A stretch of 64,000 bases of DNA, from NCBI GenBank assembly GCA_017522185.1, contig JAFWZZ010000013.1, positions 1 to 64,000 of the forward strand, given 5' to 3'. Below, piece by piece: positions 53,718 to 61,808 of the stretch; position 1 is the stretch's first letter; every line of letters starts with the position of its first letter. The position numbers and the translations under genes were made by a program. Origin of the DNA: Bacillota bacterium. GTDB lineage: Bacteria; Bacillota; Clostridia; Peptostreptococcales; Anaerovoracaceae. The notes below the pieces were generated by a model, which did no database searches, was not told the origin of the DNA, and saw only the letters and a program-made list of their open reading frames with translations.

Positions 53718-54959
53718 GTGGCTTACAGCGAACTGATCAAGGATTTCAGCAGAATCCGGGACTATATGAGACAATTTTATATTTACGGATTCAGGACGCG
53801 GGATGAATTCGATGATAAGAGCGGACGAAGTTACGACAATGAGCGCCGGAGGCTGGAAAGCTGGCTGGGTGAATACATGTCGTTCCATCAGGATGCTGGG
53901 GGAAAGGTCGTCTTTCTTTCTGTGGACAGCCAGGAGATTTTGCACAATCCGCTGTATCAGGCTTTTAAGGCAAAGAGTTTTACGGCAAACGATATTGTGC
54001 TGCATTTCTATCTGATGGATATATTGGAAGACCATGCTTCGTGTTCTGTAACGGAGATTGTGGAACTGATGGCCGATCAATATGGATCTGTATTCAGCGA
54101 ACCTTTGGAGCTGGACGAGTCAACTATTCGTAAGAAACTGAAAGAGTATGAGCAGATTGGACTTGTCAAATCTGAAAAGCAGGGTCGGAAACTGTTGTTT
54201 TCTAAGACAAAGACAGATGTGGACCTGACGGAGTGGAAGGACGCAATCGATTTTTTCTCCGAACTGGAACCTTTGGGAGTGATCGGGTCCTATATTCTGG
54301 ATCAGACGGATGACAGCCGGTCATTTTTCCATTATAAACATCACTACATTCTTCATGCATTAGAGAGTGAGATTATGTATGTGATGCTGGATTCCATCAG
54401 CAGAGAATGTACCGCACACATCAGACTGTTTAGCAGACGCAAAGGCAAAATGATGGAATATGACATCGTCCCGCTGAAGATTCTGATCAGTACGCAGAAC
54501 GGGCGAAGCTATGTCCTGGGGAAAAACCTTGGTGACGGGAACTATAATCTGTATCGTCTGGACAATATCAAGGAAGCCTCCTGCGGGAATCCGGCAGAGG
54601 ATTGGGAGATGCTTCTCAAGGCAGGAGAAGAGTATCTGAAATATCATTGGAATACGTCGGCAGGCAGAAACGCTGCGCTGGAGCATTTGGAAATGATTCT
54701 GAACATAGAGCCATGGGCCGGTCATATTCTACAGCGTCTCGAGAAAGAAGGGAAGCATGGCAGCGTTGAGCCTCTGGGAAACCACCAGTACAAATATGCT
54801 GTCGATGTTTACGACACGGGAGAAATGCTGCCGTGGATCCGTACCTTCATCGGAAGAATTGTCTCTCTCCGATGTACCAACAAAGTCATAGAAAAGCAGT
54901 TCTATGATGATTTAGAGCAGATGTACGCCATGTATGGAGGTGACGACCATGTTGTTTAG
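53718..54959 (+). CDS. WYL-domain transcriptional regulator 1 (GTG start)
   Basis: 413 aa. GTG 53718 has GGGAGG 7 bases upstream; earlier in-frame starts lie before the promoter. N-terminal DNA-binding region (IVELMADQYGSVF.. DESTIRKKLKEYEQIGLV, winged helix), then a WYL sensor (IVPLKILISTQNGRSYVLGKNL..) and a C-terminal extension. WYL domains sense ligands, including nucleic acids in several RNA-repair and defence loci. It overlaps the second WYL gene by 11 bases. Confidence 0.8.
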   Translation: MAYSELIKDFSRIRDYMRQFYIYGFRTRDEFDDKSGRSYDNERRRLESWLGEYMSFHQDAGGKVVFLSVDSQEILHNPLYQAFKAKSFTANDIVLHFYLMDILEDHASCSVTEIVELMADQYGSVFSEPLELDESTIRKKLKEYEQIGLVKSEKQGRKLLFSKTKTDVDLTEWKDAIDFFSELEPLGVIGSYILDQTDDSRSFFHYKHHYILHALESEIMYVMLDSISRECTAHIRLFSRRKGKMMEYDIVPLKILISTQNGRSYVLGKNLGDGNYNLYRLDNIKEASCGNPAEDWEMLLKAGEEYLKYHWNTSAGRNAALEHLEMILNIEPWAGHILQRLEKEGKHGSVEPLGNHQYKYAVDVYDTGEMLPWIRTFIGRIVSLRCTNKVIEKQFYDDLEQMYAMYGGDDHVV

Positions 54960-55851
54960 TGAAATCTATGGGAACTACTTTCGTACGATGGAGAAAGTTC
55001 TGAAAGAGGCTGTTCAGGGTACACTGACGGAGCAGAAACTGCAGGAAATCGTGGAAAGACAGGGGTTTGAGGAAAGCCGTCTTCATATTCCAAAATCGCT
55101 GAAGACGCAGACCTGGCCACTGATTGATGAAACGTATAACACACCTTTACATCATAAACCGGAAATGGCGCTGACCATTCTGGAGAAGCGGTGGATGAAG
55201 GCTTTGTTAGAAGATCCGAAGATGAAACTTTTTGGCCTTAGCGGCAAAGGGCTAGAGGATGTGGAGCCTTTGTTTAGACGGGATACTATCGTGTATTTTG
55301 ATCAGCAGAGAGGCGGAGACCCTTTTGAGGATGCATCGTACATTCGTCATTTCAGTACAATCCTCCAGGCCTTTCGGGAAAAACGGAAGCTGCGAATTGA
55401 ATTTCTCAGCACATCAAAGGGGATTTTGCATCGATGGGACTGTGTTCCCCACAGGCTGGAGTATTCGCTGAAGGATGACAAATTCCGGCTGATGACACGG
55501 AGAAAGAAATATGTGGACACCATTAACCTTTCCACCATTACGGCGTGCAGCCTGTTAGAACCTTATGATGCGGAGGATGAGAATTTTGAAATCGAAAAAA
55601 AACAGGTCGTTTTGGAGCTGACGGATGAGAGAAATGCGCTGGAACGGATTATGCTCCACTTTTCCCATCTGCAGAAAGAAACCAAACGTCTGGACCGATC
55701 CCGCTACCGCATTCGCTTAACCTACAATCAGCAGGATGAAACGGAAATTCTGATTCGCATTATGAGTTTCGGTCCTATGGTAAAAGTTGTGGAGCCGGAA
55801 TCCTTTGTACAATTGATGAGAGAAAGACTGATAAACCAGAAACAGCTGTAG
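54949..55851 (+). CDS. WYL-domain transcriptional regulator 2
   Basis: 300 aa. ATG 54949 has GGAGG 8 bases upstream (ATG 54934 is in the previous frame's end). Helical N-terminus, WYL-like domain (LRIEFLSTSKGILHRWDCVPHRLEYSLKDDKFRLMTRR), and a WCX-like C-terminus. A partner of regulator 1; together they likely control the ncRNA and DUF2828-rtcB-rlaP genes behind them. Confidence 0.78.
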   Translation: MLFSEIYGNYFRTMEKVLKEAVQGTLTEQKLQEIVERQGFEESRLHIPKSLKTQTWPLIDETYNTPLHHKPEMALTILEKRWMKALLEDPKMKLFGLSGKGLEDVEPLFRRDTIVYFDQQRGGDPFEDASYIRHFSTILQAFREKRKLRIEFLSTSKGILHRWDCVPHRLEYSLKDDKFRLMTRRKKYVDTINLSTITACSLLEPYDAEDENFEIEKKQVVLELTDERNALERIMLHFSHLQKETKRLDRSRYRIRLTYNQQDETEILIRIMSFGPMVKVVEPESFVQLMRERLINQKQL

Positions 55852-55938
55852 TCCGCTGAGGATCACGGCTGTTTTTCTCATTTTTTGTCAGATTTGGAGA
55901 GTTCGCAACTTTTTTTCCAAGATAAACGGGGAAAATGC

Positions 55939-55947
55939 TGGTAATAT
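55939..55947 (+). promoter_or_regulatory. Extended -10 promoter of the tRNA-like RNA / DUF2828 operon
   Basis: TGGTAATAT. Transcription would start near 55954, just before the outer stem AAGGTAC at 55960, which fits an RNA whose 5' end forms that stem. No sigma-54 signature is seen, although rtc operons of other bacteria often use one. Confidence 0.45.
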
Positions 55948-55959
55948 TGGGATAACAGA

Positions 55960-56078
55960 AAGGTACATACAGCAAAGCGTTTGGTACATAGTAGAATGAT
56001 TAGCTTCACAGGGAAGCAGCGTGCTTGTAACACGACCGGCGCAGGTTCAAATCCTGCATCATATCACCAAGGTACCTT
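55960..56078 (+). ncRNA. Y-RNA-like noncoding RNA with a tRNA-Thr(UGU)-like module
   Basis: The module has every arm of a tRNA: ATGAT (55996-56000)/ATCAT (56058-56062); D arm GCTTC/GAAGC with a 5-base loop (56003-56017); anticodon arm with loop CTTGTAA (56024-56030, anticodon TGT); 5-base variable loop; T arm GCAGG-TTCAAAT-CCTGC (56041-56057). The acceptor helix is short and mismatched, so this is not a normal tRNA. Outside it TTGGT (55981-55985)/ACCAA (56066-56070) and AAGGTAC (55960-55966)/GTACCTT (56072-56078) form a long end stem, the plan of bacterial Y RNAs, which pair a Ro-binding stem with a tRNA mimic. It sits just before the DUF2828 start. Confidence 0.7.
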
Positions 56079-56094
56079 GAGGGAGGGAATAGAG

Positions 56095-57564
56095 ATGTTG
56101 AATTATTTAAAAGAAGAAGCAAACAGGACTTTTACCGAATATGGTGCAAGTACAAAGATGACGACTTTTTCAGACAACCTGGATTTGTTCGCTACAATCG
56201 GAGCGTTGAGACACGCTGATAATGAGGAAATCATTGGGCGGTTCCAAAAGGCATTTATTGAGAATCCCGATTTGGCAATGAAGAATCTGTTTTTTGGCAG
56301 AGATATTCGAGGCGGACTTGGGGAGCGTAGAACTTTCAGGGTTTGCATGAAATGGCTGGCGGACCATCATCCCGCATCTGTTGAGAAGAATCTGGAACAG
56401 TTCGGGGAATACGGCAGATATGATGATTTGTTATGTTTGATGGATACGCCATGTAATGAAAGCGTCGTTCGATATATCGGTCAGTGCCTGTCAGATGATG
56501 TGACTTCGATGGAAAGCGGCGGCCCGGTATCGCTGCTGGCAAAATGGCTGCCGTCAGTAAATGCATCTAACCGTGAAACTGTTGGCACGGCTAAAAAGCT
56601 TGCCAAAGCATTGAAAATGAAAGAGCGTGATTACAGGAAGACATTGTGTTCACTGCGGGCTTACATTGAAATCATCGAGAACAACCTGCGTGAAAGAGAC
56701 TATTCTTTTGATTATGAGAAACAGCCTTCCAAGGCATTGTTTAAATACCGGGCAGCTTTCTTGCGTAACGATGAGAAACGGTATCTGTCATATTTGAATG
56801 GGGTAAGTCGTGGGGAAAGAAAGCTGAATGCAGGTACACTAATGCCTTATGACATCATCAGACCGATTACGGAACTTTGGGGAAGGAAGCCTGTTTCCGA
56901 AGAAGAACGACATGTGATGGATGTGACCTGGAAAGCGCAGAAAGACTTTGCAGATGACACGAATGCTTTGGTTGTCATTGACGGGTCCGCTTCTATGTAT
57001 TGCAACAGAAATCCGCAGCCGGCAGCTGTAGCGCTTTCTCTTGGCGTTTACTTTGCCGAAAGGAACAAAGGGGTGTTTCGAAACCATTTTATTACTTTTT
57101 CACATAACCCGAAGCTGGTAGAGGTAAAAGGGCGTGACATCGTTGACAAAGTTAAGTATTGCATGGGGTTTAATGAAATCTCAGACACCAATATACAGAA
57201 AGTTTTTGAGCTGATTCTTCAAACTGCACTGAAGCATAAGGTTCCACAGGAGGAACTGCCAAAGACTGTTTATATCGTTACGGATATGGAATTTAATGCT
57301 TGCGCTAAATATTCAGGCATGACGAACTTTGAGTATGCAAAGCAGTTGTTTTCGGCACATGGATATCAGCTTCCACAGATTGTTTTTTGGAATGTAGACA
57401 GCAGGAACAGACAGCAGCCGGTTACGATGAACGAACAAGGCGTAATCCTTGTTTCCGGATGCTCACCAAGGATTTTCTCCATGGTTATGGATCACAACTA
57501 TAGTCCATATGAGTTTATGATGGAAGTTCTCGGAAGTGAACGTTATGCAGGCATCACGGCATAA
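56095..57564 (+). CDS. DUF2828 protein (TROVE-like N-terminus plus vWA)
   Basis: 489 aa. ATG 56095 has GGGAGG 8 bases upstream; the frame open from 55981 would run through the tRNA-like RNA and is rejected. The N-terminal helical part (residues 1 to about 285, with NLFFGRDIRGGLGERRTFR and similar HEAT-like segments) resembles the RNA-binding TROVE/Ro ring. The C-terminal vWA domain has the MIDAS motif DGSAS (Asp296) and later VTDME. Ro60-like proteins bind Y RNAs and misfolded RNA; the RNA just upstream is the obvious partner. Confidence 0.8.
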   Translation: MLNYLKEEANRTFTEYGASTKMTTFSDNLDLFATIGALRHADNEEIIGRFQKAFIENPDLAMKNLFFGRDIRGGLGERRTFRVCMKWLADHHPASVEKNLEQFGEYGRYDDLLCLMDTPCNESVVRYIGQCLSDDVTSMESGGPVSLLAKWLPSVNASNRETVGTAKKLAKALKMKERDYRKTLCSLRAYIEIIENNLRERDYSFDYEKQPSKALFKYRAAFLRNDEKRYLSYLNGVSRGERKLNAGTLMPYDIIRPITELWGRKPVSEEERHVMDVTWKAQKDFADDTNALVVIDGSASMYCNRNPQPAAVALSLGVYFAERNKGVFRNHFITFSHNPKLVEVKGRDIVDKVKYCMGFNEISDTNIQKVFELILQTALKHKVPQEELPKTVYIVTDMEFNACAKYSGMTNFEYAKQLFSAHGYQLPQIVFWNVDSRNRQQPVTMNEQGVILVSGCSPRIFSMVMDHNYSPYEFMMEVLGSERYAGITA

Positions 57565-57587
57565 CGTGTAATGTACAACTTTATAGA

Positions 57588-57653
57588 AAGGCATTTACAG
57601 CAAATGAAGAGCATACGACTGTTAACCGTAAATAGAGCTAAAGCAAGTGCCTT
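57588..57653 (+). ncRNA. tRNA-Asn-derived segment between DUF2828 and rtcB
   Basis: AGAGC (57608-57612), then an anticodon arm TACGA-CTGTTAA-CCGTA (57614-57630) with anticodon GTT. This matches the D-arm end and anticodon arm of bacterial tRNA-Asn closely, while the acceptor and T arm are not recognisable. AAGGCA (57588-57593) pairs with TGCCTT (57648-57653), which a T run follows, so it may also fold as a weak internal terminator. The first part of a longer open frame (57571) is this sequence, not protein. Confidence 0.45.
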
Positions 57654-57672
57654 GTTTTTAGGAGATAAAACC

Positions 57673-58881
57673 ATGATTAGAGTAGAAGGAAAATATAACG
57701 AAGCATTGTGCTACTGTGCAAGTCTGGACAAAGTGGCAGAAGGACAGATTAAGGCCGTCTGCGACCAGAGCTTTTTTGCAGATAACAAAATTAGAATCAT
57801 GCCGGATGTTCACGCCGGCATGGGTTGTACCATTGGAACAACCATGACCATTACAGACAAAGTTGTGCCTGGTATGGTAGGCGTAGATATCGGCTGCGGC
57901 ATGGAGACAATTAGAATCAGAGAAAAAGAAATTGACTTTGAACAGTTAGACAGAGTGATTCGGGAGGGCATCCCGTCGGGCAGGAATATTCGTAAAACGG
58001 CACATCCATTTCACGAAGAAATCGACCTGGAGGCACTGTGTTGCGGGGAATACGTAAACCTGCACAGAGCCCGCAGAAGCATCGGTACTCTGGGCGGAGG
58101 AAATCATTTTATTGAAGTTAATAAAGATGAAGAGGGTAATCTCTACCTTGTGGTACACTCCGGCAGCCGTCACTTGGGTAACGAAGTAGCAAAGTATTAC
58201 CAGGAAGAAGGCTTCCGCGCGCTTTGCGGCAGTGCACGTTTTCAGATTGAGGATATGATCCGGGAGATGAAAGCCCAGGGACGCAGCAAAGAGATAGAGA
58301 AGCAGTTGAAACAGCTTCGCAAAGCACGTGCACTGGCGACGCCGGTGCCCAAGGATCTGGCCTATGTGGAAGGCAGACTCTTTGATGAATACATCCATGA
58401 CATGAATATCATCCAGAAGTTTGCCATGCTAAATCGTAAGGCCATGGTGGATGTCATTATCAGGGGTATGGGGCTGACCGTGGAGGAGCAGTTTACCACC
58501 ATACATAACTACATCGACATAGAAGAGATGATCCTGCGTAAGGGTGCAATCTCGGCAAAGAAAGGTGAAAAGATTCTGATTCCGATGAATATGAGAGATG
58601 GAAGCCTGATTTGTATGGGCAAGGGCAACGAGGATTGGAACTGTTCTGCGCCACATGGGGCAGGCAGGCTGATGAGCCGAAGGGATGCTTTTGAAACGTT
58701 GTCTGTGGCAGACTATGCGGCCCAGATGGAAGGTATTTATACGACTTGCGTGAGCAGGTCAACTTTGGATGAAGCGCCGATGGCCTACAAGCCGATGGAA
58801 GAAATCAAGGCCCAGATAGAACCGACGGCAGAGATCATCGCGCAGATTAAGCCATTGTATAATTTCAAGGCGTCGGAATAG
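57673..58881 (+). CDS. rtcB: RNA-splicing ligase RtcB
   Basis: 402 aa. AGGAG 8 bases before ATG 57673 fixes the start. Mn/GTP motifs are DVHAGMGCTIG, VGVDIGCGM, GGGNHFIE and HSGSRHLG, and the guanylated His is in PHGAGR. It joins 2',3'-cyclic-phosphate or 3'-phosphate ends to 5'-OH ends, the products of ribonuclease toxins and tRNA cleavage. No RtcA or archease is nearby. It is 13 bases before the RlaP gene. Confidence 0.94.
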   Translation: MIRVEGKYNEALCYCASLDKVAEGQIKAVCDQSFFADNKIRIMPDVHAGMGCTIGTTMTITDKVVPGMVGVDIGCGMETIRIREKEIDFEQLDRVIREGIPSGRNIRKTAHPFHEEIDLEALCCGEYVNLHRARRSIGTLGGGNHFIEVNKDEEGNLYLVVHSGSRHLGNEVAKYYQEEGFRALCGSARFQIEDMIREMKAQGRSKEIEKQLKQLRKARALATPVPKDLAYVEGRLFDEYIHDMNIIQKFAMLNRKAMVDVIIRGMGLTVEEQFTTIHNYIDIEEMILRKGAISAKKGEKILIPMNMRDGSLICMGKGNEDWNCSAPHGAGRLMSRRDAFETLSVADYAAQMEGIYTTCVSRSTLDEAPMAYKPMEEIKAQIEPTAEIIAQIKPLYNFKASE

Positions 58882-58894
58882 GGGTGAAGGAACA

Positions 58895-59644
58895 ATGAAA
58901 GAAATCATTTTGGGAAAATTGCGCGAAATTGAAGAAAAAGAAAAGGTGAAAATCATTTTGGCTGTGGAGTCCGGCAGCCGTGCATGGGGCTTTGCTTCTC
59001 CTGACAGCGACTACGATGTTCGGTTTATCTATGTGCGGCCAAAGGAGGACTATCTGAAGCTGGAACCAGTTCGGGATGTAATTGAATGGCAACTGGATGA
59101 GACGCTGGATATTAACGGCTGGGATTTGAAGAAGACGCTGCAGTTGCTCTATAAAGGCAACTCGACTATTTTTGAGTGGTGTGCATCGCCGGTTGTTTAC
59201 CTCGACACACCAGAGGCGGACGTGCTGCGGGCCTTGCTACCTGTGTATTTCTCGAGCAAGAAGGGGCTGTTTCACTATTGGCACATGGCTGACTCCAACT
59301 ATAGGAGCTATCTGAAGGGAGATATGGTCCGCATCAAAAAATACTTTTATGTTCTGCGACCAATTCTGGCTGCAAAGTGGATTATCGACAGGGAGAGTCC
59401 GCCACCAATGCTGTTTTCAGAGCTGGTAGATGCAGAACTGGAAGCTGACTTGAGGCCGGTGGTAGAGCGCCTTCTGGACATGAAAGTAAGCATGCCGGAA
59501 ACTGAATATGCGCCGAAGGTGCAGGTGCTCAATGATTATATCGAGGAAGGGCTGAAGATAGTGAAGGAAATCGCAGAAGAGGTCGAGGCGGAACCGGTCG
59601 GTTGGGAGAAACTGGACGAGGTGTTTTTGGAGATTGTTGGGTGA
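58895..59644 (+). CDS. RlaP-type nucleotidyltransferase (RNA ligase-associated pol-beta)
   Basis: 249 aa. ESGSRAWGFASPDSDYDVRFIY gives the GS motif (Gly27-Ser28) and the metal DxD (Asp39, Asp41) of the pol-beta superfamily, in the form seen beside RtcB ligases (RlaP). It probably adds a nucleotide to, or otherwise prepares, broken RNA ends. Last gene of the RNA-repair operon. Confidence 0.85.
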   Translation: MKEIILGKLREIEEKEKVKIILAVESGSRAWGFASPDSDYDVRFIYVRPKEDYLKLEPVRDVIEWQLDETLDINGWDLKKTLQLLYKGNSTIFEWCASPVVYLDTPEADVLRALLPVYFSSKKGLFHYWHMADSNYRSYLKGDMVRIKKYFYVLRPILAAKWIIDRESPPPMLFSELVDAELEADLRPVVERLLDMKVSMPETEYAPKVQVLNDYIEEGLKIVKEIAEEVEAEPVGWEKLDEVFLEIVG

Positions 59645-59646
59645 GT

Positions 59647-59718
59647 AACGCATTGGACGGAGACTCGTTTAGGACGTACCGGCTCAGGCTTATGCATAGC
59701 CATCTCCGGGAATGCGTT
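59647..59718. other. Structured hairpin after rlaP
   Basis: AACGCATT (59647-59654) / AATGCGTT (59711-59718), inside it GGAGA/TCTCC and GGCT/AGCC, all nested. No T run, so not a standard terminator. It could be a third RNA element of the locus or a transcript-end stabiliser. Confidence 0.45.
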
Positions 59719-59829
59719 ATGAAATGCGGGGGCAGATGGATCAAACGTCTGGGACGTAAGGTGCGGGGCATGGGCCATGTTTACCAGTTCTGGTGCTCCC
59801 GTATATTTTTTGTTAGGAGGTGCAGCGAC

Positions 59830-59937
59830 ATGTGCAATAGATCAGAATATGACTTTAAGATAATAGGCAGCAACCTTAAGGCTTTGCGTCTGGCAAAGGA
59901 TCTGACGGTTGAAGAGGTAAGGGACTATATAAGGTGA
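59830..59937 (+). pseudogene. XRE-type HTH fragment
   Basis: 35 codons. IIGSNLKALRLAKDLTVEEVRDYI is the first half of an XRE helix-turn-helix. AGGAGG at 59815-59820 and a TTTACC/TATATT promoter-like pair upstream look functional. It ends by GTGA overlap with the Panacea-domain gene, where intact relatives would continue as one protein. Confidence 0.5.
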
Positions 59938-60320
59938 AACTTATGAAGCTGCTTTGGTATGCGGATTCTTTGAGTTATAAACTGCATCAATGTTCTATGT
60001 CCGGCCTGGTATATTCTCATTATGCCATGGGAGCATTGCCGAAAGGACATTATAAGATTTTGGGCCTGAGAAACATCAATGTGAAAGATGAATATGAGAA
60101 TCCGGAAACGGTGAAATATCATATTCTGCCAAGTGATAGTTTTGATGAGAGTGTTTTTTCTGCAGACGAATTGCGGATTCTGAATCGTGTCGTAGATAAA
60201 TTCAAGTACATGAAAGTGACGGAAATCGTTGAATACATGCACCAAGAGACAGCATATGTGGAAACCCAGCCGGATGAGCTGATTTCTTATGAGCTGGCAA
60301 AGGAGATCAGGGCGTTTTAG
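59934..60320 (+). CDS. Panacea/SocA-like (DUF4065) antitoxin-domain protein
   Basis: 128 aa. KLMKLLWYADSLSYKLHQCSMSGLVYSHYAMGALPKGHY is the DUF4065/Panacea core. In other genomes the domain is often preceded by an HTH in the same protein and neutralises a toxin. Here the HTH is a separate 35-codon frame and no toxin gene is seen. It is closed by a strong terminator. Confidence 0.72.
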   Translation: MKLMKLLWYADSLSYKLHQCSMSGLVYSHYAMGALPKGHYKILGLRNINVKDEYENPETVKYHILPSDSFDESVFSADELRILNRVVDKFKYMKVTEIVEYMHQETAYVETQPDELISYELAKEIRAF

Positions 60321-60326
60321 TGAGGG

Positions 60327-60350
60327 GAGAGCCGAGAGGCTCTCTTTTTT
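60327..60350 (+). terminator. Terminator after the Panacea gene
   Basis: GAGAGCC (60327-60333) / GGCTCTC (60338-60344), then TTTTTT. Confidence 0.9.
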
Positions 60351-60421
60351 GTGGAAGAATTTGTACGACTAATTTTGAGAGGTTTATGTCTATACGTCAT
60401 TCTGTCGAATTCTGTCCCCTT

Positions 60422-60450
60422 TTGTAGTTCTTTATCTGTATTATTATGAT
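60422..60450 (+). promoter_or_regulatory. Promoter of the HAD gene
   Basis: TTGTAG (60422-60427), 17 bases, TATGAT (60445-60450). Confidence 0.6.
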
Positions 60451-60518
60451 AAGGGCTTTTAACAGCAATTTTATGAAAGAAACAAACTTGTCTTAAATCT
60501 AGTTTTTAGGAGGCGAAT

Positions 60519-61697
60519 ATGGAACGGAACTACACAAGGAAATCAAAAAGTGAAAAGCCTGTATTAGCGATTTGCTATGACTTTGATAAAACACTTACAC
60601 CTACGGATATGCAGGCACAAGGCTATATTCAGTCGCTACAACATGATGTCGTCTCATTTTGGGAGGAATCTAATAAATTGGCAAGGGATAATGATATGGA
60701 TCAAAACCTTGCATATATGTATCTAATGAAGGAGAAAGCTCGAGGGAAGCTGTTGTTTACAAAGAGGACCTTGGAAGAATACGGAGAAAAGGTTGTATTA
60801 TATCCTGGGGTAGATGGGTGGTTTGAAAGAATCAAAGAGTATGGAAGAAATCATAATGTAATTGTGGAGCACTATATTATATCTTCTGGTTTAAAAGAGA
60901 TGATAGAAGCCACAAGTATTGCAAAGAAAGGTGCGTTCGAAAAGGTATATGCAAGCTCTTTCTTCTATAATGAGCACGGAGAAGCACAGTGGCCCGCTCA
61001 GGTTGTTAATTACACAAACAAGACACAATTCCTGTTCCGAATTGAAAAGGGTGTGTTGGATGTAAATGATAACAGTGTTAATGAATATTTTGAGCCTGAA
61101 GATATTAGAGTTCCGTTTCGAAATATGATTTATATTGGTGACAGCGATACAGATGTTCCATGTATGAAGGTCGTTGATTCTTATGGTGGTTATTCCATCG
61201 GCGTGTATGATGAAATAACCAAAAATAAAGCCAAAGTTCATAAGATGATGAAGGACGGCAGGATAAAATATTATGCGGAGTCTGATTATACAGAGGGATC
61301 AGAATTAGACTTGCTAGTGAAAGCAATTATCGACAGAACGGCCACGAATGAAATTCTGGAGTCAAAACACTGTAATAATAAGAAAATGATGACGGCTGCA
61401 GAGTCCCAGCAAGATGAGGATACAAAGGAAAAGGCGGCATTACTAGTCTCTTTGGAGAACAGTAGTTCTTTTGCAAAAACCCATGAGGTTATTAATTCTT
61501 TACGGTTTTGTAAAGATTGGTCAGAAGAAAACAAAGAGAGTCTCTACGGTATAGCATTAAAAAACAGTCAAGTGAGGTATATTTTGACAGACAAAGATGT
61601 AAAATTGTTTTATTTGAGTTTGTTGGAGAAAGAGGAGGTATTGTCCGAAAATGCAAAAAAAGTGAAAGTTTTGCTAGAGAAAAAGCAGAAGAAATAA
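60519..61697 (+). CDS. HAD-superfamily phosphatase-like protein of the defence island
   Basis: 392 aa. The HAD motifs are YDFDKTLTPTD (Asp21, Asp23), IISSGL and IGDSDTDVPCMK. The C-terminal 130 residues are charged helical sequence without a known domain. Base composition is visibly more AT-rich than everything before 60.3 kb. Ribosome site TTAGGAGG. It has its own promoter. Whether it belongs to the Kiwa genes, 112 bases further on, is not known. Confidence 0.78.
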   Translation: MERNYTRKSKSEKPVLAICYDFDKTLTPTDMQAQGYIQSLQHDVVSFWEESNKLARDNDMDQNLAYMYLMKEKARGKLLFTKRTLEEYGEKVVLYPGVDGWFERIKEYGRNHNVIVEHYIISSGLKEMIEATSIAKKGAFEKVYASSFFYNEHGEAQWPAQVVNYTNKTQFLFRIEKGVLDVNDNSVNEYFEPEDIRVPFRNMIYIGDSDTDVPCMKVVDSYGGYSIGVYDEITKNKAKVHKMMKDGRIKYYAESDYTEGSELDLLVKAIIDRTATNEILESKHCNNKKMMTAAESQQDEDTKEKAALLVSLENSSSFAKTHEVINSLRFCKDWSEENKESLYGIALKNSQVRYILTDKDVKLFYLSLLEKEEVLSENAKKVKVLLEKKQKK

Positions 61698-61808
61698 GTT
61701 CTTCTTTTGCAAATATTTGCATGATAATTACCACAAATGATGATATAAATGATACTACAACTTTATACATTCGAAAAAGGTAGTAGAAGTGACTGAAAGG
61801 AGATTATT

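Noticed and set aside
55880-55955. Sigma-54 promoter ahead of the RNA-repair operon
   Set aside because: No TGGCAC-N5-TTGC pattern; an extended -10 TGGTAATAT is the best signal.
55996-56069. Ordinary functional tRNA-Thr gene
   Set aside because: D loop of 5 bases, only about 5 good acceptor pairs, odd discriminator spacing before CCA, and extra outer stems; better read as a tRNA mimic.
55981-56094. Upstream extension of the DUF2828 protein (about 38 codons)
   Set aside because: It would translate the tRNA-like RNA; GGGAGG correctly spaced to ATG 56095 marks the real start.
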